Assembly (NCBI GenBank): GCA_028386065.3
Contig: JAKUCV010003048.1
Span: forward strand, 1 to 64,000
Length of the DNA: 64,000 bases
From: Turnera subulata
Taxonomy: Eukaryota > Streptophyta > Magnoliopsida > Malpighiales > Passifloraceae
Direction: 5' to 3'
Positions 46,841-58,773 of the stretch are shown here, one piece after another; position 1 is the first letter of the stretch, and each line of letters begins with the position of its first letter. The notes beneath the pieces are model-generated. The model did not search any database. It was not told the origin of the DNA and saw nothing but the letters and a program-made list of their open reading frames with translations. The translations under genes and the position numbers were made by a program.

Positions 46841-46976
46841 TATACTAGATTACCTGCCTATATACACTGGATTACCTGCCTAAATACAGTAGATTACCCC
46901 CCCAAAAAAACACTAGATTACTTGCCTAAATACACTGGATTACCTGCCTAAATACACTAGAATACCACCACACAAA
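46841..46976. repeat. Minisatellite, about 22-bp unit, about 6 copies
   Basis: Units follow TACACTGGATTACCTGCCTA plus AA with small changes; the third is lengthened by C and A runs. Confidence 0.85.
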
Positions 46977-48360
46977 AAAAGCAAGAGATCATTTTTATTC
47001 GTAATTTAGGGGAATGTTTTTGGTGCATTCCATACACGAACCCACAACATTTTTTTTTTTTTTGTGCATTCCTTACAGGAACCCACAACAATATTATCAC
47101 AGCGAAACAAAATCAGCAATTTTGAAAAATTGGATTTTCTTGCCTTTTATGCTAGAAAGGGCAGATTCATGCTTATCCTGAAATAATGACCACCGTAAAC
47201 TTGGCAAACACAAAACAGACCTTTGTTTATTAGCGTTATCTAGAACTCCCCGCACAAATCCCCGAGTTGAATTTCCATTTTTTTGCTTTTCCTTAATTAA
47301 AAGGGATTCCCTAATAAATATGTACTACCAAATAAAGAAGGTCTTGGGTGAGAAAAATTTACACTAAATTTTTTACCCTGAAAGATACAATGGCCGTCAC
47401 TATAATATATATGCCATATGAAGATTAAAGATAATCTCACTTTTCCTATGACTATCTCGTCTACCACATTCCTCCAAAAGTATAAAGAAACTAAAACGAA
47501 CCAATAGAAAATTACATTAGAACTGATGACCAGATTTTTATCGGTATCTGATGAAATATTAATCAATTATAACCATATATCATTTTCTATATGCACATGG
47601 ACTTTTTTTTTATGGTAAATCGTTCCATATGAGCATGATAATTAGAATTGTTTGTTATCATAGTTTTATCCGGATATCATATTTATTCACCATTCTTCAA
47701 AATCAATTGAAACCAACGTACTAATCCCTGGTTAATTATAACGTACACATGACAGAATTTTTTTTTTAAAAAGGGTGGTATTTTGATGGTAAAAATCTGT
47801 GGGTGTTAACAGAAATATGCAAGTGCTATATGTGATCTACGCTGTCGGTATGTTTGGTTTCTACCTGCAAAATACAAGAATTTCATTGTTAAAACGAGAT
47901 ACAGACAAGTTTGTTACATCATTGAAGACGAATTTAACTGCCATACGTAAGAGCCCACATTTGGCAGAACCAATTACAGAAGCAATTAATGATATATGGT
48001 TAAGGTTACCATGTTTGCTAGAGTGGCCAGATTCGTGTGCTTATCAGGAAATAATATCACTATTCACTTCCCAAACCATTCAATGTTACTTTCTAAGAGA
48101 AAACTTTACCAAGCGATAAATTAATGCCTCAGGAACCCTACGTACGTGTGAAACTGTATAATAATTCTTTGCTAAAGTAAATCTCTCACTAGTTTTTTTA
48201 ACTCCGCGCCTACTCGACCGAGTTGGATTGGGTCTAAATAAGGTTAGTCTGGAAAGGCAAATAGAAAAGTATCCCAATTAAGCCACTATCCTTTTCTTTT
48301 TCTTTTTTCCTTTTGCATTCATATTCAATAATAATAATAAAAACTGGTAAACTTGCTTGT
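46977..48360. other. Intergenic DNA upstream of the AT-hook zinc-finger gene
   Basis: A short direct repeat (GTGCATTCC, then ACCCACAAC) stands at about 47023 and 47063. An open frame from ATG 47817 to 48119 (100 residues) has no recognised domain and may be chance; it is not called as a gene. The remainder is AT-rich. Confidence 0.5.
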
Positions 48361-48367
48361 AAAGGGC

Positions 48368-48375
48368 TATAAATA
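48368..48375 (+). promoter_or_regulatory. TATA box (TATAAATA) of the AT-hook zinc-finger gene
   Basis: Perfect TATAAATA followed by AGAGGCCC, 132 bases before the start codon. Transcription would start near 48400, giving a leader of about 100 bases without an intron. Confidence 0.7.
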
Positions 48376-48499
48376 GAGGCCCAAGTGAGGCTATATTGCA
48401 AGACACACAGAAACTTCCATTTTCACAATAATTTCGTAGCTAGCTCATAATTTCTTTTTTCTCCCTTAGAAACCAATATCCCTCTATCACACTGTGGCA

Positions 48500-50008
48500 A
48501 TGAATCCAAATCAGGGCACCAACGGAAACGTTCGTGATTATCACAGTCACAGACCAGAGGTGGTGATGAACTCATCATCATCATCATCATCTCACGAACC
48601 CGCCACAAGGACCCAACATGGCAGCATTAACCCAGGAGTGCCCCCACGTATTTTCAACCACCCTACTCTCGGCCAGCTTCATCTGAGTCACACCGTCATC
48701 GAAATTAAGACCACTTATGTCACACCTCGGCCGAGGAATATCCTCCCTGCTGACGATTATAACACCAACAACAATGCCCCAGTTTCTGAGCTCACCATAG
48801 CGGAGGCTTTCAGGACAAACCACCTGAACTCAGCCACCAGTACCAGGGATCGGCTGTTAGCAATGACTGAGAGAAGCGGGTCCTCTTTTCACATGCATGG
48901 CGCCATTGCTGCGGCGCCCCTTGCCCAGCCCGCCTCCACCAACCAAGGTGGGCTACCGCTCGAGCAGTTTCCTGCTGCTTTGCTTCAAAGCCATCCGCCT
49001 CAAGGCCAGCAGGTGTCGGGTTCGGCGAACCCAGAAAATCACAGAAGATTTGAATCTGGAGTTAGCAGGAGTGCTCTGGACCACCAGACCCCATTCCAGA
49101 TTCACCCCGGTGGCCGTTCTGCTCCGGCAGCGGAACATCATCAAGCGAATGACCGTGGAAGTGGTACTAGAGTGGGAATTCCTAGCAGAGTCGTCATTCC
49201 TCCGGTGAGAGTGGAGGTTCCAGTGCATATTCTGGAGGATTTTGGGGAAAGAAGAAAGGTGGTAGAGGGTCGGGTTTATAGCCTTCCTCAAAGGAGGAGG
49301 AATGGCCCATACAAATGTTCCAAGTGCCTTATGGAGTTCCCTACCCCTCAGTTCTTTGCTGCTCATGCGAGACGTCATTACAGTGAAGAAACCCTAGAAG
49401 CCCGAATAAGACGACAGGCGGCCAACAGAATCAAAAGGAAAAGGCTTAACCTTGGTGGTAACTACCGCACAAGTGGGCTGATCTCCCCTGTAATTCCTGA
49501 ATCTTCACGCCGGGGTGGCCTTCGTGCTATCAAGATGCTTGCCCGCATGAAAGGTAAAGCCCTGGCCCCAACCACCCAATCTCAAAAGAGACGTCCTGGG
49601 AGACCAAGGAAGATGAATATGGGAATACCAAGTCACTTCTGGCCGGAGATGCCCCATAATTTCGGCCAGGAGATGGTGGAAATTCCCGTCGAGGAGATAG
49701 CACACCTAAGGAATGCGCCGCCCATGATTCCCAGTACTGATGTACCTGGTCTGGCTACGGAGATGGTGCCCATTCCCGGTAAGGAGATAGCACAGCCCAG
49801 CAACATACCAAATCCACCTATGGATCAGATGGTGCCCATTCACCGTGAGGAGATAGCACAGCCAAACAACAGTGAGGAGATAGCAGAGCCAAGCAATGTA
49901 GCCGATCCAGCTAAGGAGATGGTTCCCAATTCCTTAAAGAGTCTTGCAGAAATATTTGATGTCAAGGTTAAGGAGGAGTACCTTGATTTTTTTGACATTA
50001 AGTTTTGA
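48500..50008 (+). CDS. Single C2H2 zinc-finger protein with AT-hook and C-terminal repeats, 502 aa
   Basis: The first ATG is at 48500 (MNPNQ); the open frame begins two codons earlier at a GTG. A Ser run from a TCA microsatellite lies at about 25-31. One C2H2 finger sits in YKCSKCLMEFPTPQFF (C273, C276, H289, H293), without the QALGGH motif. Basic stretches on both sides (RRR about 265-267, RIKRKR about 310-315) may be nuclear signals. An AT-hook-like KRRPGRPRK at 363-371 would bind the minor groove of AT-rich DNA. The C-terminal 100 residues hold four or five imperfect repeats of EMVPIPGKEIAQPSN type. Intronless, with its own TATA box. Probably a nuclear DNA-binding protein; family beyond C2H2 not recognised. 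Confidence 0.8.
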   Translation: MNPNQGTNGNVRDYHSHRPEVVMNSSSSSSSHEPATRTQHGSINPGVPPRIFNHPTLGQLHLSHTVIEIKTTYVTPRPRNILPADDYNTNNNAPVSELTIAEAFRTNHLNSATSTRDRLLAMTERSGSSFHMHGAIAAAPLAQPASTNQGGLPLEQFPAALLQSHPPQGQQVSGSANPENHRRFESGVSRSALDHQTPFQIHPGGRSAPAAEHHQANDRGSGTRVGIPSRVVIPPVRVEVPVHILEDFGERRKVVEGRVYSLPQRRRNGPYKCSKCLMEFPTPQFFAAHARRHYSEETLEARIRRQAANRIKRKRLNLGGNYRTSGLISPVIPESSRRGGLRAIKMLARMKGKALAPTTQSQKRRPGRPRKMNMGIPSHFWPEMPHNFGQEMVEIPVEEIAHLRNAPPMIPSTDVPGLATEMVPIPGKEIAQPSNIPNPPMDQMVPIHREEIAQPNNSEEIAEPSNVADPAKEMVPNSLKSLAEIFDVKVKEEYLDFFDIKF

Positions 50009-50084
50009 TTAGGGCGATGCTACTCTTATGTGTCTAGAAGGCTGCTGTATGCTTACCGCATATGTTGTTAATGTTGCATCAATT

Positions 50085-52035
50085 GGTTATCGTCAAAGTT
50101 GTTTTAATAATATTGGTGAAGTTATTGTTGTAAGAATTGGGTTTTATAATTTTGACTTGGAGTTTGATTCTAATTTACTCTTCACGTTTAAATATTTGTT
50201 TGCTTGTTATTTCATGAAAATAAACTATCCCAAGTTTTAAAATTGAGTGCAACCAAACCATTATCATGTAGTTTTTCTTCATGCTAAAGCATTAGCATCA
50301 TGCATAATTCACTTATAATTTGATAGTTTGTACAATCATATATAGTACAAACAAACAGTAAATTCTACTTATTGGCGGTTTCTTGGTAACCGTTATAACC
50401 GCGTTTTTTTAAATTTTTTAAACGTTAGTTTAAAGCGCGCACATATAACTTTTTTCTGCCAAAAAATAAAACCTCGAGTTAAATTGCTAAGAATTTTTAA
50501 TGTTTATGAACTTCTCCATTTGATTCTTATTAGTTCCAAAAAAAAAATACCTTAAATTTCCAATAATCTTCATGAAGTTATTATGATGAGCAATGTCAAT
50601 CATCATATATATAAATGTGGATTTACAAAGAATTTTTTCCTATCTTATCATGCATTGAATGTTTGCTCCTTCATAGTTGGAGGGATTAATTTATGTACTT
50701 CCACACCAACCATATAATTCAAGATAGTTATTCTCTTCAATTTATATTTGGTATAAAAGAATATTCTACTTCATATCAATTAATCATTGTTGAGGATCAC
50801 AATCATGTTTGTTTTAAGTTAAAAGATTATCAAAAGTGTGCAAATATGATATATGTTTTTTTTTCCAAGTATCTTATTAGTTTATTAATTTCATTTGATT
50901 TTTAGGAGTTTAAAGAAATCTTAGGTTTTATTTTAATGCAAATTGTTTAGTCACTTTTATGTTATAGTTAGAAGAATTGCATTTTATAATTTGGATTTGG
51001 ATTTAGAATTGTGATGTAGTCTTCATATTTGAGTCATTGTTTGCTTGTTATTTTAAGAAGTTCAACTACAAAGTTTCAAAATGATTACGTGTATTTTTTT
51101 TTCCATTGTAAACTACAGATATTATTTAATAGTTTGGATCATCATATATAGTATAAACAAAAAATAAATTGTACTTATTTGTAATTCCTTGGTAACGGTC
51201 ATGACCGCGTTTCTTTTCAAAATTTTAAAAGTTAGTTTAAAGCGCGCGCATATAACATTTGTATTTTGGCAATTGGAAAGATATAAAAGGAAATCCAAAC
51301 TATTACGTGTATTTTTTTTTTCATTGTAAACTACAGATATCATTTAACAGTATGGATCATCATATATAGTATAAACAAAAATTAAATTGTACTTATTGGC
51401 AATTCCTTGGTAACGGTCATGATTGCGTTCTTTTCAAATTTTAAAAGTTAGTTTAAAGCGCGTGCATATAACATTTGTATTTTGGCAATTGGAAAGATAT
51501 AAAAGATAATCCAAACTACGTGATTACGTGTATTTTTTTTCCATTGTAAACTATAGATATTAATTAATAGTATGGATCATCATATATAGTATAAACAAAA
51601 ATTAAATTGTACTTATTGGCAATTTCTTGGTAACGGTCATGACCACGTTTTTTTCCAAAATTTTAAAAGTTAGTTTAAAGCGCACATATTTTGGCAATTG
51701 GAAAGATATAAAAGGAAATCCACCTGGTGGACTATTGAGGTAAGTCCCACATCACGAGAACGAGATTCTCAAAAAAAGCAAGGTCCTTGGTGGTGGCCAA
51801 GAGGAGATAAAACCTCGAGTGAAGTTGTTAAGAAACTTTAATGTTCATTAACTTTTGTGTCCAAAAAAGAATGCCTTGCATTTCAAATAATCTTCATGAA
51901 ATTATGATGGTAAGCACTGTAATTCATCAAATAAATGTGAATTTATAAAGAATTTTTTCGTACCTTATTATGCATTGAATACTTGCTCAATCATAGTTGA
52001 AGAATTTATATAAATGTATAATTCAAAATAGTTAT
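50085..52035. repeat. Tandem duplication of the zinc-finger gene's 3' flank
   Basis: About 50085-50910 is repeated in diverged form as 50935-52035. The order is kept: a TAGAAGAATTG then GTTTGCTTGTTATTT block, a GTAAATTGTACTTATTGG block, a GGTAAC then AAAGCGCGC block, and an AATCTTCATGAA then AATAGTTATT block. The right copy is expanded by three 219-bp units (51090-51720). A third copy is at 61045-61690. None encodes a protein I recognise. Confidence 0.7.
51090..51720. repeat. Three tandem copies of a roughly 219-bp unit
   Basis: The landmark ATCATATATAGTATAAAC stands at 51141, 51359 and 51579 (periods 218 and 220). Each unit carries GGTAACGGTCATG, GTTAGTTTAAAGCGC and TTTTGGCAATTGGAAAGATA. 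The first unit has the 12-bp palindrome CGGTCATGACCG. Confidence 0.85.
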
Positions 52036-53397
52036 TGTGATAACCCAGATACACCCAGGTCTTTAGAGGAATACTCATATAACGGGAGTCGGGTGTTATT
52101 TGTCCTCCGAGGACATTCGTGTTAGTTCGATCGTGTATTCGGTACCTTGTGGGTGATGCTCATATTTCATGTGTACATGATATTATGGGTTTGTTGTGAC
52201 CCGATGGCACGGATGGCCTGTTTAGGGTACCGAGTGCTCGCCTTGTTTAATTGGTGAATAAATGATGGATTATGTTGTCAATGTAGGCACAATTACCCGA
52301 TGAAGATACCCGTTGGCTAGAGTTGGCATGAAATGGTGCACAATAGGGGCACCGGGGTGTCCGTCGGTGCACAATTGGGCTCGATGAGAGTAAATGTGTA
52401 ATTGGCCAAACCGACCAATCATAATGAGCCATGTGGCTCGGGAATAAGCTGCTGGTAGTTTTTGCTGTACAAGCTAGTAGGTTAGGTGTCACGAGTCTAT
52501 TGGACGAAAATAAGCACGAGGTGGCACTAGCTTTGTGCAAGTGGCACCAAGTTGGCAAGAGGTGGGTGCTTAGTCACCACTTGGCCACGCTTTATGGTGT
52601 AAACAAGCACCTATATTCTCACTCTTTTCCTTCCAAATTCGTGCTAATTGAGAGAGAAGACAGAGAGAGGAGAAAGAGAGAAAAAGAGAAAAAGAGTGCT
52701 CGCGGGCAGACTGACCCTTGTCCACTCAATTGAAGATTCTGGCCAAACCACCAATTAGAATTGAGTGAAATTAAAGCCAAAAGTTAGGTAACGTCCATAT
52801 ATTTCCATGGTCATTGATCTTGTTGTTTCTAGAGCCGAGCTAAGCAAGTTATGCACTCTCAAATTTCACTGTTCTGCAGCAGACCTGCTACATGATCCCG
52901 AATTGGTGTAGGAGCCATATCTGGTGCTACAAACCTCTGAATTGAGTCTTCTTAGTTTTTATGGAAATCTAAGATTTAGGGCTACAATTTTGATGTTGAT
53001 GCTCAAGGCTGCGTTTGCGTTGGCCTATAGGTTCCTGTTTAATCTCGGTGAAGTTTTTGTTGGTGCAGGGCAACTTCTGCCCGAATTGGGAAAACATAAG
53101 TGTTGTGTAATTGGAATGTGGTTTACATGTTGTGCTTGCTGTAATTAGATTATGATATTGATTTAGATGTGTGTAACTGGGCATTATGATCCCAGGATGC
53201 CCAAGGGTTCCAAAGGGAAGGAATGGTTGGCATGATTGTGCCAAAGTACAAGGTAAGTAGATGATGCATACTTGTGATAGTTGCTATTGTGTGCTTGCTG
53301 GGCAGATGGCCCAATTGCTTGGTTAGCTTGCTATTGGCACTTACGGTGCAAGTTTTATTGCTTTTTGATTGGCTTGATGGTTATGCCCAAGGGGCTG

Positions 53398-53890
53398 TGA
53401 CGTAGGAGCAATGCAGTCAAAAAGTTATAGCTTGCAAGATTTTCCAAAAATGGCAACAATCACCGAAAGTTGCTTTCACTCCATAATTTCAAGAACACAG
53501 GCATGTAAGAATTAATGCATGAAGACTTAAGGAGCTATGCTACAACCCTCTTCCACCACCTACATAGGACATTAGAAAATATGTATGAAACCAAATAAAG
53601 ATGATGTGTGCTCTAATAAATGAAAGTACTGTGTGTGCTTGTGTTTTTCTTTTGCATGAGCATGGCAACGTAGGCAAACTTGCGTATATAAACCCATGCA
53701 TTGTAACGCTTTAGGCATCGAAGAATTTGAGGAAAAACGTTTTATTTGGGTGAGAGTTTTCTCTTCTCTTTCTAGTTCAATGCTCTTTGGTAGTCTCTTT
53801 TGAGGTGGTGATAATCTGTATCCTTAAATATTTTGGTTACACCAAAATCCAAATTAAATACCCTTTAGTTCATCCCTTGGTCTGACATCA
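53398..53890 (+). repeat. 5' LTR of the decayed gypsy element
   Basis: 493 bp. TATATAAA lies at 53685-53692. It is about 100 bp shorter than the 3' LTR because one block near its end (between CTCTTTTGAG and GTGGTGATAAT) is missing. Confidence 0.88.
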
Positions 53891-53915
53891 ATCTGGTAGC
53901 TGAGCATTTGGTTTC

Positions 53916-55208
53916 ATGACACCCAAAAAAGATAAAGGTGTTGTTAGAACTTCAAGTCAAGAGCCAGCATTGCGTGACATCCAAATGGAGGAATGAAGGA
54001 AGCAAGTGCAAGAATTACAAGGCCGAATTAGAGACTATGAAATTCGGGAACTTGAACAAACACGACCTGAAATCATAGCCAATAATTCATCCGATGAGGT
54101 TGAGGATTTTAATCTTTTTTCTCAAGAAAAAAGCCAAGCTTCAGATGAGGGAGTTGTGCCTTTCCGTTCACTTCCCCGTACTCGCAATCTTCACAAAGAC
54201 TTCAATATGAAGGTAGAAATACCTAATTTTGAAGGAAAATTACAGCCCGATAATTTTCTTGATTGGCTAAATATCGTTGATAGAATTTTCGAGTTCAAAG
54301 ATGTTCCTGAAAATGTGAAGGTGAAATTAGTAGCAATATAGCTACGAAAACACGCTTCTATTTGGTAGGAGCACTTGATGAAACAAAGAGCTCGTGATGG
54401 AAAATCATCCATTTCTACGTAGGCAAAAATGAAGAAGGTTCTTAAGCGAAAGTATTTGCCTGAAAATTTTAGGCAAGATGCTTTTCTTAAGTATCATAAT
54501 TTCAAGCAAAGAGAGCTATCCGTGGAAGAGTATATAACAGAGTTTGATCATCTCATGCTACACTGTGATGTTCTTGAGCCCGAAGAACAACTAATAGCTC
54601 GGTATCTTGGAGGACTTCGAGCTGAAATTGGTGATGTTGTCCAATTGCAACCTTATTAGACTTATAATGACGTTGTGAAGCTTGCTCACAAGGTGGAAAA
54701 GCAGCTCAAGGAGAGGCAACGATCCTATTCCCAAGTCTTAGATCGGGAGCCCTCTAACCGGGAAAGCACCTCTAGCCTTAATAAGTCAGTTGCTGCCCTA
54801 AAGACGGCTAATCCTAATCCTAAGCCAAATTTTGGAGCTAAAAATTCAACTTCGTCGACCACACAGCAAACCCCCACGGCCAACTCTCGGCAGTGCTTCA
54901 AATGTCATGGTTTTGGTCATATTGCATCTGATTGCCCAAATCAAAAAATTATTTCTTTGGTGGAAGAAGACATTGAAGAGGAGACTGTAGAGGAAGATAA
55001 AGATGAAATCGAAGAGGAAGACGTGACATACGCTAATGAAGGCGATTCTCTAGTCATCCAAAGAACTTTGACTATGGCAAAAGTTGAAGCTAGTGATTGG
55101 CTTCGAACAAATATTTTTCACACTCGGTGCACTTCACACAGCAAAGTTTGTGACGTCATCATCGACACTAGCCTCTTACATGGTGGAAAAATTACAGCTG
55201 AAATGTGA
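53916..55208 (+). pseudogene. Gypsy gag with CCHC knuckle and start of protease, several stops
   Basis: ATG at 53916 (MTPKKDKG). The frame is held through in-frame stops near 53994 and at 54339-54341, 54366-54368, 54420-54422 and 54657-54659. Visible parts are capsid (FEGKLQPDNFLDWLN, RKYLPENFRQDAF, YITEFDHLML), the knuckle CFKCHGFGHIASDC and an acidic linker. Protease starts at CDVIID and then loses its frame and active-site region near 55170. Confidence 0.85.
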
Positions 55209-58180
55209 AGCACATCCACAACCTTACAAACTCCAGTGGTTACAAAAGGGAGGCGATGTCAAGGTAACAAAACGATGCTTAGTGCAATTTTCCATTGGCA
55301 AACATTATGAAGATGTTGTTTGGTGTGATGTGGTACCTATGGATACCTGTCATTTACTCTTGGATAGACCATTGCAGTATGATAGAAAAGTTATCCATGA
55401 TGGATTCAAAAATACCTATACCTTTATGAAAGATGGGGTTAAGGTTGTTCTTGCACCACTAAAGCTAGAAAAAATTTTCAAACCTATTTTAGGGGAGAAA
55501 AATAATTTACTTTCTGGTAAAGAAGTCATGAAGGTTATACATGAGGAAGAAAGCATTTATGCTCTTATTTTTGTGGAGGAATCTTTGTTTTTACAGGAAC
55601 AAGTGCATCCATTAGTACAGCCTCTACTTCAGCAATTTTCTGACGTAATTCCAGAAGATATTCCTGGTGGTTTTCCACCTATGAGAGATATTCAGCATTG
55701 TATCGACATGGTTCCTGGTGTAGTTCTACCTAATAAAGCAGCATACCAGATGAATCCAACAGAAAGCCAAGAATTGCAGCGACAAGTTGAAGAACATATG
55801 GCTAAAGGATTAATATGTGAAAGTATGAGTCCTTGTGTCGTACCAGCCCTTTTGGTACCAAAGAAATATGGATCATGGCGTATGTGTGTTGACAGTCGAG
55901 CAATCAATAAGATCACCATCAAGTATCGGTTTCCTATCCTACGACTTGATGATCTTCTTGAACAACTACATAGAGCTAAGGTATTTCTAAAATTGATCTT
56001 TGTAGTGGCTATCACCAAAATAGAATGAGGCTAGGAAATGAGTGGAAGATAGCTTTCAAGACTCAAAATGGCTTATATGAGTGGCTAGTCATGCCATTCG
56101 GATTATCTATTGCTCCAAGCACTTTTATGAGAGTAATGACTCATGTTTTTAGACCATTCATAGGCAAATTTGTTGTTGTCTACTTCAATGATATTTTGGT
56201 CTATAGCAGGTCTCATTTAGAGGATTTGGATCATCTGCACAAGGTATTTCAGACCTTGCGAGAGCAAAAGCTATATGCCAACCTGAAAAAGTGCCATTTC
56301 TTTACAGATAATGTTGTCTTCCTTGGCTACATTGTCTCATCTGAATCATGGCAGATCCAAGCAAGATTGAAGCTATTTCTAGCAACTCCAACTTCTTTGC
56401 ATGACATAAGGAGTTTTCATGGCCTTGTCTCTTTTTATCGCAAGTTTATTCGAGACTTTAACACTCTTATTGCCCCACTCACAGCGTGCTTAAAGGGAGG
56501 ATCATTCAAGTGGATTGAAGCAGCCCTAAAGAGCCTTGAGCTTGTGAAGAAAAAAATGACAGAAGCTCCAGTCCTTGCTCTTCCAAATTTTGACATCATT
56601 TTTGAAGTCGAATGTGATGCTCCAAATGTCGGCATTGGTGCTGTGTTTAGCCAAGAAGGCAGGCCTATTGCTTTCTTCAGTGAAAAGCTGAGTGACTCTC
56701 GAAGGAAGTATTCTACTTATGATAAGGAGTTCTATGCAATTATTAGAGCTCTTGATCACTGGAGTCATTATTTACTTCCTAAGGAATTTGTTCTCTACAA
56801 CGACCATGAAGCTCTGAAATACTTGAGCAACCAACACTTTCTCTCTCAAGCACAAGTCTGGCAAGCTCAATCAAGTGGCTGATGCTCTTAGTATAAGGCA
56901 ATTACTGCTTAATACTATAGAGACTAATGTCATTTGATTCGACATAATAAAGCAACTTTATCTAGATGATGCTGATTTTAGCTCAATTTGACAAGCTTGT
57001 TTTGAAGGATTTCTTGATCACTATTTCAAGCAAGACGATTTCTTTTTCAAAGATAACCAGTTGTGCATTCCTCAGTGTTCTTTAAGAGAGGCAATCATCC
57101 GAGAAGCTCATAAAGGAGGTCTTGTTAGTCATTTTGGCAGGGACAAGACTTTGGCCCTTATTCAAGAGAAATTCTTTTGGCCAAAAATGACAAAAGATGT
57201 TGCACGTCTTGTGGAACGATTTGGTATCTGTCATAAAGCCAAGATGCATGGACAAAATACTGGCCTGTACACACTGCTTCCTATTCCTAATTCACCTTGG
57301 GAATATGTGAGCATGGATTTTGTTCTTGGACTCCCACGCACACAATGTAACAAGGATTCAATCTTGGTTGTCGTTGACAGATTTTCCAAGATGGCTCATT
57401 TTATTCCATGCAACAAAACACCAGATGCAAGCCATGTTGCTGATCTCTATTCTCGTGAAGTCGTTAAACTTCATGGAATTCCTAAGTCCATCACTTCAGA
57501 TCGTGACACCAAATTTTTGAGTCACATTTGGAGGACACTCTGGAGAAAATTTGGTACTAAATTACAAATTAGTACGTCTCATCATCCTCAAACAGACGGA
57601 CAAACTGAAGTAGTGAATCGAAGTTTGGGAAATTTTCTAAGGAGTTTGGTGACGAAGAATGTCAAAGAGTGGGATTTGCATCTTGCTCAAGCCGAATTCA
57701 CTTACAACCGATCGAAGAGCAGGTCATTCCCCTTTTGAAGTGGTATATGGTCTAAGTCCTAATAGTCCTTTGAATTTAATTTCAATCCCGATTAAAGAAG
57801 GATTTAGTGGAGATGCAAGTGAAAAGACCCGGGAGATCAAGCAGTTGCATAAAAAGGTGTGAGCTGACACTGAAAAACAAACATAAAAATATCATGAGCG
57901 TACAAATAAATTTCGGAAGCCAGCAGCATTCAAAGAAGGTGATTTGATGCTGATTCACCTGTGGAAAGAAAGGTTTCCTAATAAAAAAAAGTCCAAACTC
58001 TCTCCCAGAGCTGATGGTCCATTCAAAGTTTAACAGCGAGTTGAAGAAAATGCTTATAAAATTGAACTTCCTAGAGACTATGGGGTTTCTGCAACATTTA
58101 ATGTGGCCGACTTATACCCGTATAACGCAAAAGATGGAGATATAGCCTTGAGGACGAGCCTTCTTTTAATCGGGGAAGAT
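55170..58180 (+). pseudogene. Gypsy pol: protease, reverse transcriptase, RNase H, integrase, multiply broken
   Basis: Frames 55084-56028, 56025-56882 and 57061-57738 make a pol in order. They are the protease C-part (CHLLLDRPLQYDRK), reverse transcriptase ([29 protein letters not shown]), RNase H ([19 protein letters not shown]) and integrase (MDFVLGLPRT, SDRDTKF, QTEVVNRSLG as D,D,E). The catalytic YFDD is YFND, so the first Asp is Asn. The integrase zinc part has FGICHKAK with the first Cys replaced by Phe. Frame breaks occur near 56010, 56870-57060 and 57700. The tail after 57740 resembles the usual FNVADLYPY end, with no clear chromodomain. Confidence 0.85.
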
Positions 58181-58773
58181 TGACGCAGGAGCATTGTAGT
58201 CAAAAGTTACAGCTTGCAAGATTTTCCAAAAATGGCAACAATCACCGAAAGTTGCTTTCACTCCATAATTTCAAGAACACAGGCATGTAGGAATTAATGC
58301 ATGAAGACTTAAGGAGCTATGCTACAACCCTCTGCCATCACCTACATAGGACATTAGAAAATATGTGTGAAACCAAATAAAGATGTGTGCTGTAATAAAT
58401 AAAAGTACTATGTGTGCATGTGCATTTCTTTTGCAAGAGCATGGCAACGCAGGCAAACTTGCCTGTACAAACCCATGCAATGTAACGCTTTAGGCATCAT
58501 TGAATTTAAGGAAAAACATTTCATTTGGCTGAGAGTTTTCTCTTCTCCTTCTAGTTCAATGCTCTTTGGTAGTTTCCTTTGAGTTTGAACTTAATCACTT
58601 CTCTTTTCCTAATTTTTCCTTGAGTGGTGAGTATCTGTATCTTTAGGAAAATTATTGAGAGTGAGTAATTATAACCCTATATTTTAGGTGGTGATAATTT
58701 GTATCCTTAAATATTTTGGTTACCCCAAAATCCAAATTAAATACCCTTAAGTTCGTCCCTTTGTCCGGCATCA
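58181..58773 (+). repeat. 3' LTR of the decayed gypsy element
   Basis: 593 bp, matching 53398-53890 except for the extra block of about 100 bp at about 58575-58680. The TATATAAA of the 5' copy reads TGTACAAA here, so promoter function is doubtful. Confidence 0.88.

Larger units (their letters stand above)
53398..58773 (+). mobile_element. Decayed Ty3/gypsy retrotransposon (chromovirus-like), 5.4 kb; duplication GGCTG/GACTG
   Basis: Both LTRs start TGACG(T/C)AGGAGCA and end TC(T/C)G(A/G)CATCA-like (GACATCA at 53890, GGCATCA at 58773). The flanks GGCTG (53393-53397) and GACTG (58774-58778) differ by one base. A primer-site-like TCTGGTAGCTGAGC follows the 5' LTR, and a purine tract (CGGGGAAGAT) precedes the 3' LTR. 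The coding core is gag, protease, reverse transcriptase, RNase H, integrase, all broken. Lineage among Reina/CRM-like groups is not resolved. Confidence 0.9.

Noticed and set aside
46841..46976. CRISPR-like array of 22-bp repeats
   Set aside because: No spacers between units and a plant nuclear setting; it is a plain minisatellite.
47817..48119. 100-residue open frame MQVLYVIY
   Set aside because: No recognised domain, no promoter context, and no support beyond being open; recorded within the intergenic entry only.
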